Assembly (NCBI GenBank): GCA_035695045.1
Contig: DASSEX010000078.1
Coordinates: forward strand, 1 to 64,000
Source: DASSKP01 sp035695045
Lineage (GTDB): Bacteria > Actinomycetota > Actinomycetes > JAFAQI01
DNA: 64,000 nucleotides
Direction of reading: 5' to 3'
Below are positions 43,561-50,494 of this stretch, one piece after another. Every line of letters starts with the position of its first letter. Position 1 is the first letter of the stretch. Both the position numbers and the translations under genes were made by a program. The notes under the pieces are model-generated. The model was not told where the DNA came from, searched no databases, and saw only the letters and a program-made list of their open reading frames with translations.

Positions 43561-45195
43561 TCAGGAGATGTCGAGGAACCGGAGCTGGAGCTCCGCGACC
43601 AGCCGCTCGTCCGGGTCGTCGAGATCGAGGCCGAAGACCTCGGTGATCCGACGCAGCCGGTACCGGAACGTGTTGGGGTGGACGTTGACCATCGCGGCCG
43701 CCGAGGCCATGTCGCCGAAGGCGTCGAAGTAGGCCCGCAGCGTCTGCACCCACGACGTGCCCTTGGCGGCGTCCTGCTCGGCGAGCGCGGCGACCTTGCC
43801 CGCCGACAGCCCGGGGTCGCGGCCGGCCAGGTCACGCAGCCGCTGGAGGATGACCTGCGCCCGTACGGCGCCGATCGACGCCACCCGCCGGTCCGGCATC
43901 GCCGTCAGGACGGCGACGACCTCGTCGGCCTCCCGCCGCGACGCGGCCACTGCGTCCAGGCTCTCGGCGGGTGAGCCGATGCCGGCGCGCAGGTCGAGCC
44001 GCAACGCCTTCGCGGCCCGGTCGACGATCGCGTGGGCGAACGACGCCGCTGCTTCCGCGTCCTCGCCGGTCGGCAGCAGCGCATAGACGCGGCGGCCGCT
44101 CGCAGCGGCGACGGCCTGCCGGCGGTAGGACTCGCAGTAGACCGCAACCAGGTCCGCGACCCGCTGGGTGGCGACCACCGTCGACGCCTCGGCGCCGCCG
44201 CCGACGTCGAAGGCGACGACGACGGTCGGCCGCGTCGTGTCGATCGCGAGCACCTCGCGGGCGATGCCCCCGCGGTCGCTTCCGCCGAGCAGTGCGAGCA
44301 GAGCCTCCGCCCTCCGCTGCCGGTCGACGTCGACCGCAGCCCGGTGCTTCAGCAGGTGGAGCGCGGCGATGTCGGCCGAGTCGCGCAACGTGCGCTCCGC
44401 CTCTTCGCCGAGAGGGTGCGAGCCCTCGATGACCCAGATGCTGCCGAGCAGCTCGCCGCCGGCCCGGACGGCGATCGCGATCCGCGAGAGGTACGACTCG
44501 TCGGCGTCCGTGAAGTCGGCGATCCGCACGACCTCGTCGGTGTGCCAGAGCCGGCGGAACACGCCGGCGTCGTGCAGTCGTTGGATCCAGGAGTCCGGCA
44601 CCTGGCGGCCGAGGATCGTCTCCTGCCGCGCCGGGTCGATCGGGTGGTCGAGGTTGGAGTAGGCCAGCACCCGGTTGTTGGCGTCCTCGATCGTCGTCGC
44701 TCCGCCCACCACGCCGGCGATGGCGTTCGCGAGCGCGAAAAGGTCGCCGAGCGGGGCCTCCGGGACGCCGCCGGCGTCAGCCGGAGCAGTGCTGGTCGCC
44801 GTCAGCAGCAACGTGTAGAGCTGGCCCCACGACAGCCCGGGCGGCGCGAGCAGCAGCGCGACACCTGCCTCACCTGCGGCACTGACGACCGACTCGTCAG
44901 GCGGCTCGGCTCGCTTCACGACCGCCGCGGCGACGTCGGTGCCGCCGAGCCCGCGCAGCAAGGAGCCGAGCGCACGGTCGGTGTCGGTCCCGACGGCGAG
45001 GACGATCGCGCCGGGGTCGGCGACGACCGACTCGGCCGGGTCCAGGATGACCGGGTCCGCGACAGCGACGTCGAGCCCGCGCGGCGCGGTGACGAGCTCG
45101 AACAGGGCCGGATGCAGCCGCTCGATCAACGTGCGCAGCGTGTGCTGCGCCGCATCGACCGCGGTCGTCGTACCGGCTTGTGTCACGGCACCCAT
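43561..45195 (-). CDS. PucR-family transcriptional regulator (CdaR-type, C-terminal HTH)
   Basis: A 544-residue regulator. The DNA-binding end is RAYFDAFGDMASAAAMVNVHPNTFRYRLRRITEVFGLDLDDPDERL, the PucR C-terminal HTH. Before it are a GGDEF-like CdaR region (about 300-440) and a GAF-like sensory part (about 160-290, GDLFALANAIAGVVGGATTIEDANNRVLAYSN). ATG 45195 is chosen; GTG 45186 is possible. Family members activate purine, amino-acid, amide or sugar-acid catabolism. Lying between the binding protein and the Liv importer genes on the same strand, it probably controls this import system in answer to its substrate. Confidence 0.9.
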   Translation of the reverse strand: MGAVTQAGTTTAVDAAQHTLRTLIERLHPALFELVTAPRGLDVAVADPVILDPAESVVADPGAIVLAVGTDTDRALGSLLRGLGGTDVAAAVVKRAEPPDESVVSAAGEAGVALLLAPPGLSWGQLYTLLLTATSTAPADAGGVPEAPLGDLFALANAIAGVVGGATTIEDANNRVLAYSNLDHPIDPARQETILGRQVPDSWIQRLHDAGVFRRLWHTDEVVRIADFTDADESYLSRIAIAVRAGGELLGSIWVIEGSHPLGEEAERTLRDSADIAALHLLKHRAAVDVDRQRRAEALLALLGGSDRGGIAREVLAIDTTRPTVVVAFDVGGGAEASTVVATQRVADLVAVYCESYRRQAVAAASGRRVYALLPTGEDAEAAASFAHAIVDRAAKALRLDLRAGIGSPAESLDAVAASRREADEVVAVLTAMPDRRVASIGAVRAQVILQRLRDLAGRDPGLSAGKVAALAEQDAAKGTSWVQTLRAYFDAFGDMASAAAMVNVHPNTFRYRLRRITEVFGLDLDDPDERLVAELQLRFLDIS

Positions 45196-45209
45196 CGTGC
45201 CGCAAGCCG

Positions 45210-46745
45210 TCACGGGTAGTACGGCGCTCCGCTGTAGGTCAGGCACTGGCAGCCGGACGAGTACTCCGCCTGGCGGATCGCCGCCGACCCGTCGTGCAGC
45301 CCTGGACCGAACTGGGTGCCGTAGACCAGGGCGCTGGGGAACGAGCGCCCGAGCCGGTCGACCTCCTGCATGAAGGTGTCCGACGTGATGACCTTCAGCC
45401 TGTTGATGACGTCCTGCAGGAAGAACACCTGGTCGCAGGCCTGGGCCGCGAGTCCCTCGTCGTTGACGTTGCTCGAGCTGACGGGGTAGCCGGCATCGGC
45501 CTCGATCTTCCAGCACAGCTGCCGCGCCTGGTTCGGATGCCAGCCGGCGTCGTCCTTCGGTTCGTAGTCGGTGTCGAGGACCGCGATCGCCTTGTCCTGC
45601 TGGTCCGACGGCAGCCCCGACCAGCCGGGCGAGTTGTCGGAGTTCTGGCCGTAGCGCGGGTAGTACTTCTGCGACTCCGCCTGGTCCATGAACTCCAGCG
45701 TCAGCCCGGTGCCGGCCCAGACGCCGGCGTGACCGTCCTGGATGATCACGTGGTCGATGCCGTCGGTGCGGAACTTCGTCACGATGCTGCTCATCGTCGC
45801 GCTCATCTCGCCCACTGCGTCGAGCGTCTGCGGCACCTTCACGAAGGCCGCGTCGGTGACCTTGATGCCGTGGGAGGCGAGCGTCGGCACGTAGCCATTG
45901 CTGTAGGCGAAGCGGTAGTTCGGGTCGTCCCAGGTGACGAAGCCGAGCTTCCCGGCGAAGTAGCCGGCGTGGAAGAGACCGTTGACCGTCATCGGGCCGA
46001 GCCGGTCGAGCCGCACGGAGTTGACGTCGATGTAGTGCGGCGACTTCTGGTACGTCGACGCGACCGCGCCGCCGGCGCCGAAGGAGACGGCGCCGGCCTT
46101 CTCCGCGCAGGCGCGCATGATGTCGCTGCCCTCTGCCGGCACGGCGAACGTCTTGTTGTCCTGCGTCCAGTACGCACACGCCGACTGGTCCTGCGTGTCC
46201 TGCGGGTCGCTCAGGTTGTAGTCGTAGTAGAGCGCCTTGAGCTTGCGACCGGCGAAGCCGCCGTGCGCGTTCGCGTAGTCGATGACGGCGTTCATCACGT
46301 TGCGGAAGTCATAGCTCGGCGCCGCGCCGGACGCACCGATCGCCTGGTCCGCTGAGCCGGCCTGCGAGCTGTACTTCACGCCGAGGTAGACGGTGTCGGC
46401 GGTGATGCCCGGCGCGTTCGCGACGACCCCGGAGCTGGACGTGGTCCGCTTCGCACCGGTCACGCTGCTGCCGCTGGTGGTTCCGCTGGACGTCGTACCG
46501 GTCGTGGTCGTGCCTGGCCCGCCGCCCGGCGCGGCACCGCCCGGAGCACTCCCGCCCGGGACGACGCCGTTCGGGGCGGTCGACGACCCGGGGAGGGGCG
46601 CGCCGCCGGCGGGGGCCGAGAGCCCCTGCTGCCCGTTCGCTGCACCGACCGCGGTCGGCCCCATCTGCACGGTCGAGCCGCACGCGGCGAGCGTGGCCAC
46701 GACACCCGCCATCGCGAGCGGGCGCAGGACACGGACTGGGCGCAT
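45210..46745 (-). CDS. Liv-type ABC transporter substrate-binding lipoprotein (3 of 3)
   Basis: A 511-residue lipoprotein from ATG 46745, with lipobox LAAC (VVATLAACGSTVQMGP). A Gly/Pro/Thr/Ser spacer runs to about residue 115, then the binding fold: VYLGVKYSSQAGSADQAIGASG, VIDYANAHGGFAGRKLKALYYDYN, GKLGFVTWDDPNYRFAYS and IDHVIIQDGHAG. It shares the QAIGA, HGGxAGRKL and late CDQVFFLQD features with the other two. It lies 14 bp upstream of the PucR gene and is the copy nearest the importer genes, so it is the most likely primary partner. Confidence 0.88.
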   Translation of the reverse strand: MRPVRVLRPLAMAGVVATLAACGSTVQMGPTAVGAANGQQGLSAPAGGAPLPGSSTAPNGVVPGGSAPGGAAPGGGPGTTTTGTTSSGTTSGSSVTGAKRTTSSSGVVANAPGITADTVYLGVKYSSQAGSADQAIGASGAAPSYDFRNVMNAVIDYANAHGGFAGRKLKALYYDYNLSDPQDTQDQSACAYWTQDNKTFAVPAEGSDIMRACAEKAGAVSFGAGGAVASTYQKSPHYIDVNSVRLDRLGPMTVNGLFHAGYFAGKLGFVTWDDPNYRFAYSNGYVPTLASHGIKVTDAAFVKVPQTLDAVGEMSATMSSIVTKFRTDGIDHVIIQDGHAGVWAGTGLTLEFMDQAESQKYYPRYGQNSDNSPGWSGLPSDQQDKAIAVLDTDYEPKDDAGWHPNQARQLCWKIEADAGYPVSSSNVNDEGLAAQACDQVFFLQDVINRLKVITSDTFMQEVDRLGRSFPSALVYGTQFGPGLHDGSAAIRQAEYSSGCQCLTYSGAPYYP

Positions 46746-46891
46746 GCCTGCAGTGTTCGCGGTCCGGCGGCCGGGTTCCTCGTCGCGTTGGCCGAATTCG
46801 CCGGGTTGGCCTCTTACGTCCGGACACCTCCTGCCTTGACGTTCTTCTCCTGATCCGTCAAGGTGCTGTCTGGAATCTGAGGGGAGTACAG

Positions 46892-47299
46892 ATGGAGACC
46901 GAGAAGGTCTGCGTCAACCTCCCTGCGGCCGAGCTGGGCAAGATCGACGTCCTGGTCGCCGAGGGCCTGTTCGCCAGCCGGACCGACGTCATCCGCAGCG
47001 GGATCCGGAAGGTGCTCGACAGCCACGACGACGCGGTGCAGCGGCGCACCGGCCTTCCGGACGCCCGCATCGGCTACCAGCTGCTCATGCGCGACGAGCT
47101 CGAGTCGGCACGGGCGACCCACAAGCGCCTCTCGATGTTCGTGGTCGGCGTGCTGCGGATCCAGGCCAGCGTCACGCCCGAGCTCGCCGACGCCACGATC
47201 GAACGCATCCGCATCTTCGGTGCCGTCCGCGGCCCGGACGCGGTCCTGAAGCGCATCGACGACCGGATCATCCGCGGCGGCGAGAACCTGGAGCACTGA
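46892..47299 (+). CDS. Ribbon-helix-helix (CopG/ParD-like) regulator
   Basis: A 135-residue protein from ATG 46892 behind GAGGGGAG. Residues 5-45 fit an RHH domain: beta strand KVCVNLPAAEL, helix GKIDVLVAEGLFAS, turn, helix RTDVIRSGIRKVLDSH. The remaining 90 residues are helical (RGPDAVLKRIDDRIIRG) and not recognised. It begins a three-gene unit with an ABC ATPase 3 bp downstream and a permease, so it probably senses something relevant to that exporter. It is too long for a simple antitoxin, and no toxin gene is adjacent. Confidence 0.82.
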   Translation: METEKVCVNLPAAELGKIDVLVAEGLFASRTDVIRSGIRKVLDSHDDAVQRRTGLPDARIGYQLLMRDELESARATHKRLSMFVVGVLRIQASVTPELADATIERIRIFGAVRGPDAVLKRIDDRIIRGGENLEH

Positions 47300-47302
47300 G
47301 GG

Positions 47303-48226
47303 ATGGGCATGCTGGTCGCGACCGACGTCACCAAGACCTACCGCAACGGCGTGCGCGCCAACGACGGCGTCAGCATCGACGTGCCGGCAGGTGAGGTGTT
47401 CGGCCTGTTGGGGCCCAACGGCGCAGGCAAGACGACACTGGTCAGCCAGATCCTCGGGCTTTCGAAGCCGGACAGCGGGACGATCACGATCGACGGTGTC
47501 GACGTGGTCGCGCGTCCGGATGTCGCGCGTCGGTGGTGCAGCTATCAACCGCAGGCGGCTGCGCCGGTCGAGGGGCTCAGCGCGCGCGAGGCGGTCGAGC
47601 TGGTCGGTCGCATCCGCGGCGGTGAGGCTGCGCAGGTACGACGCCGCGGCGCCGAGCTGCTCGACAGGTTGGAACTCGGCGAGGTCGCCGACCGGCCGGT
47701 GCCGATGTCCGGCGGCATGGCCAGGCTGACCGGCTTCTGCATGGCTGCCGTCGTGCCGGGCCGCGTCGTCGTGCTCGACGAGCCGACCAACGACGTGGAC
47801 CCGTTGCGGCGGCGCACGTTGTGGTCGTTGATCCGCTCGCTTGCCGACGGCGGCGCAGCCGTACTGCTGGTGACGCACAACGTCATCGAAGCCGAGCGTT
47901 GCGTCGACCGGCTCGCGATCGTCGCCGGCGGCCGCGTGCTCGCCCACGGCGCACCGGCACCGTTGAAGGCGCAGCTCGGCGCTCCCCTCCGGCTCGAGGT
48001 GACGCTGGAGCCCGACGTACCGGCGCCGCGGCTGCCGGAGGGCGTTGTCGCTGCGGGCTGTGCCGGGCGGCGGCTCGTCGCGCACGTCCAGTCGTCCGGT
48101 GTCGACGCGGCAGTTGCCTGGGCGCGGCAGGCGCAGCAGGGCGGAGTCGTCGCCGAGTTCGCGCTGATGCCCGCGTCGCTCGAGGACGTCTACGCGAGCT
48201 GGGTCACGACAGAAGGTGCGGCATGA
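47303..48226 (+). CDS. ABC exporter ATP-binding protein
   Basis: A 307-residue ATPase with Walker A LLGPNGAGKTT, Q-loop YQPQAAAP, signature MSGGMARL, Walker B VVVLDEPTNDVDP and switch LLVTHNVIEAERCVDRLA. The C-terminal PASLEDVYASWV is typical of ABC-2 exporter ATPases. Sequence identity to the DrrA-like protein at 12.2 kb is limited to motifs. It is in an operon with the RHH regulator and the following permease; the substrate is unknown. Confidence 0.92.
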   Translation: MGMLVATDVTKTYRNGVRANDGVSIDVPAGEVFGLLGPNGAGKTTLVSQILGLSKPDSGTITIDGVDVVARPDVARRWCSYQPQAAAPVEGLSAREAVELVGRIRGGEAAQVRRRGAELLDRLELGEVADRPVPMSGGMARLTGFCMAAVVPGRVVVLDEPTNDVDPLRRRTLWSLIRSLADGGAAVLLVTHNVIEAERCVDRLAIVAGGRVLAHGAPAPLKAQLGAPLRLEVTLEPDVPAPRLPEGVVAAGCAGRRLVAHVQSSGVDAAVAWARQAQQGGVVAEFALMPASLEDVYASWVTTEGAA

Positions 48227-48242
48227 CGACGGAAGGCATCGC

Positions 48243-49004
48243 ATGACCCCCGATCGGACCCGCATGACGGTCGACGGCGTACGGACCTGGTGGCTACTGC
48301 TGCGCTGGCAGGTGCTGCGCACCCGCAGGCTGCTCGTGACCCTGATCCTCGTCCAGGTCGCACTGGGCATCGGCATGATCTACGGCTTCGGCTTCCTGGT
48401 GCCGCACGTCACGCCCGAGGTCGCGGTGTTCTTCGCGACCGGTGCGCCGACGCTGGGAATGCTCATCATCGGCCTGACCGTCGTGCCGCAGGAGACGGCG
48501 ATGGCGCGGGTCAACGGACGGTTCAGCTATGTCGCTGCGCTGCCGGTGCCACGGCTGGCGCCGATGTGCGCGGACGTGAGCTACTGGCTGCTCGTGCAGC
48601 TTCCCGGCTGGGTCGCGACGCTGCTGCTCGCGGTCGTGCACTTCCATCTGCACCTGCGGTTCGACGCACTCGTCGTACCGGCGGTGGTGCTCGTGTCGTT
48701 GTCGGCGGCTGCGGTCGGTTACGGCGTCGCGGTGATGTTCCCGCCGGGGGCCACCCAGCAGGTGTCGTCGTTCATGTCGATCGCCTTGCTGCTGTTCTCG
48801 CCGATCAACTTTCCGCTCGACCGGCTGCCGTCGTGGTTGCAGGACGTGCACCGGGCGTTGCCGGTGACCTACATGGCCGACCTTATCCGCGGCGGACTCA
48901 CCGGCCGCTATGACGTCAACCCGGCGCTCGCCTTCGCCGTCGTGACGGCGTACTGCGCGCTCGGCCTGGTCGTCGCCGGCCGGGCCGCCCGCCGCCGCAG
49001 CTGA
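48243..49004 (+). CDS. ABC-2 type permease
   Basis: A 253-residue membrane protein with six hydrophobic segments (LLVTLILVQVALGIGMIYGFGFL, FATGAPTLGMLIIGLTVVPQ, LLVQLPGWVATLLLAVV and others). The ABC-2 end is ALLLFSPINFPLDRLPSWLQDVHRALPVTYMADLIRGGLTG. ATG 48243 is chosen, 16 bp after the ATPase stop; ATG 48264 and a GTG at 48216 are alternatives. It completes the exporter with the preceding ATPase. Confidence 0.88.
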   Translation: MTPDRTRMTVDGVRTWWLLLRWQVLRTRRLLVTLILVQVALGIGMIYGFGFLVPHVTPEVAVFFATGAPTLGMLIIGLTVVPQETAMARVNGRFSYVAALPVPRLAPMCADVSYWLLVQLPGWVATLLLAVVHFHLHLRFDALVVPAVVLVSLSAAAVGYGVAVMFPPGATQQVSSFMSIALLLFSPINFPLDRLPSWLQDVHRALPVTYMADLIRGGLTGRYDVNPALAFAVVTAYCALGLVVAGRAARRRS

Positions 49005-49020
49005 CCGACGTCAACCGCCC

Positions 49021-49869
49021 TCAGGGACGGGCGACGACGTACCAGCTGTCGCGGCTGACCCCCACGACCTCGAGACCCTCCTCGAACGCCGGCACGAGAG
49101 CGCGACGAAGCGCCCGCCGCCACTCCTGCGCGGTCCCGGGCTCCCGGCGACGGATGCCGACGATGTCGACCGGCACCTGCACGAGCCGTACGTCGGCATC
49201 GGTCAGCGTGAGCTTCGGTGCGCCTTCGCTGTCCGCGACCAGGAGATCGGCCGCGCCGGTGGCACGGATCCCGGCGACGTCGGCCGCGACATACCGGCGC
49301 GCGGCAGCGGCAACCGCTGCCCGCGAGGTGAGGCGCCACGTCACGAGGCAACGGTCGGTCTCGTCGCCGTCGTTGATGCCGTCGTTCATCCGGCCGTAGA
49401 AGTCGACGTAGTAGCGCGTGAGCTGCGCACCGAGCTTGACGACGTTGAAGTAGGCGTTGCGCGAGACCAGCGGGTCGAACGTCCAGGTGATCCGGTCGAG
49501 CCCATGGGCGATCGCCCACGACCGCTGGTGCTGCTTGATGAGATATCCGACGCCGCTCCCCTGCCAGGCCGGCAGCACGCCGGCGATGTGGCTGTGCAGC
49601 AGCGGGCCGCCGGCATCCTCACCACGGAAGCCGATCGCCGCCGCTACCGGCTCGTCTCCCGCGGTCGCGAGCGCGACGTAGTTGCCGGAGTGCGCGAACG
49701 CCCACGCCAGCTCCGGCGGAAGCGGCGGCTGGCCGTCGTCGCGGCGCCAGACCTCCGCCAGGACCTCGACGGCAGCCCGGGCCTCACGCTCGGAACGGAC
49801 CTCGACGACGGAGACGGGCGCGCTCGGACGCCGTACGCCGTCCATCGGCGGCGCGCTCGTCTCGGTCAC
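49021..49869 (-). CDS. GNAT-fold predicted acetyltransferase (COG3375-like)
   Basis: A 282-residue protein from GTG 49869 (ATG 49845 is possible). The acetyl-CoA binding region is HSHIAGVLPAWQGSGVGYLIKQHQRSWAIAHGLDRITWTFDPLVSRNAYFNVVKLGA, characteristic of this GNAT subgroup. The second half (YVDFYGRMNDGINDGDETDRCLVTWRL) is conserved in the same family. Such genes often accompany MenC2/N-acylamino-acid racemase genes in other genomes. Here such a gene exists 12 kb away, so a link to N-acyl amino-acid metabolism is possible but unproven. Confidence 0.82.
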   Translation of the reverse strand: MTETSAPPMDGVRRPSAPVSVVEVRSEREARAAVEVLAEVWRRDDGQPPLPPELAWAFAHSGNYVALATAGDEPVAAAIGFRGEDAGGPLLHSHIAGVLPAWQGSGVGYLIKQHQRSWAIAHGLDRITWTFDPLVSRNAYFNVVKLGAQLTRYYVDFYGRMNDGINDGDETDRCLVTWRLTSRAAVAAAARRYVAADVAGIRATGAADLLVADSEGAPKLTLTDADVRLVQVPVDIVGIRRREPGTAQEWRRALRRALVPAFEEGLEVVGVSRDSWYVVARP

Positions 49870-49939
49870 AGCGTCGACGGTAGAGCCGAGCGCGCGCGAG
49901 CGGCGACGTACGAGCCGACGAGAGCGCAACGCCCCGTTG

Positions 49940-50001
49940 GTTGAGTGCGACGAAATCCCCCTTGCGGGGGTCCGCGTTAGGGGGATTACGTCGCACTCAA
50001 C
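49940..50001. repeat. 62-bp palindromic intergenic repeat, copy 6
   Basis: Outer arms match the other five copies, with GAAATC on the left and GATTACG on the right; the centre reads TGCGGGGGTCCGCGTT. It lies between two leftward genes, 6 bp after the stop of the iron-sulfur subunit and 70 bp before the GNAT start. This is the only copy outside the catabolic island. Confidence 0.92.
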
Positions 50002-50007
50002 CTGGGC

Positions 50008-50484
50008 TTACATGCGCTTGGCGCCGGCCTTGATCGCCTCGCGGAGGCGGAAGTAGGTGCCACAGCGGCAGATGTTGCGGATCTCGTCGAGGTCGGCGTC
50101 GGTGATCTCACGACCGGCGGCGTGCGCCTCGCGGACCTTCGCCACCGCCGCCATGATCTGCCCCGGCTGGCAGTAGCCGCACTGCGGCACGTCGTGCTCG
50201 AGCCACGCCTCCTGCATCGGGTGCAGGTCCTTCTCGACGGTCGCCGGCAGGCCCTCGATCGTCGTCACCTCGTCGTCGGCCTTGAGTTCGCCCACCGGCA
50301 CCGAGCACGGGTTGAAGGCCTTGCCGTTGATGTGCGACGTGCAGGCCTTGCAGACCTCGATCCCGCAGCCGTACTTCGGCCCGGTCACGCCGAGGAGGTC
50401 GCGCAGGACCCAGAGGAGACGTACGTCGTCAGGCGCGTCGACGTGCACGCGCCTGCCGTTGAGCATGAAGGTGTGCTTGGCCAC
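50008..50484 (-). CDS. 2Fe-2S subunit of a molybdenum hydroxylase (isoquinoline 1-oxidoreductase alpha type)
   Basis: A 158-residue electron-transfer subunit. The first cluster is held by cysteines in YGCGIEVCKACTSH and the FNPCSVP motif. The second is held by QCGYCQPGQ and ICRCGTY. The N-terminus (MAKHTFMLNGRRVHVDAPDDVRLLWVLRDLLG) is the ferredoxin fold. It has no signal peptide and would be exported, if at all, attached to the Tat-dependent large subunit encoded 10 bp upstream. Confidence 0.94.
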   Translation of the reverse strand: MAKHTFMLNGRRVHVDAPDDVRLLWVLRDLLGVTGPKYGCGIEVCKACTSHINGKAFNPCSVPVGELKADDEVTTIEGLPATVEKDLHPMQEAWLEHDVPQCGYCQPGQIMAAVAKVREAHAAGREITDADLDEIRNICRCGTYFRLREAIKAGAKRM

Positions 50485-50494
50485 GGCTACCCCT

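Noticed and set aside
46892..47299. RHH protein considered as an antitoxin
   Set aside because: It is longer than typical antitoxins, and the next gene, 3 bp away, is an ABC ATPase rather than a small toxin.
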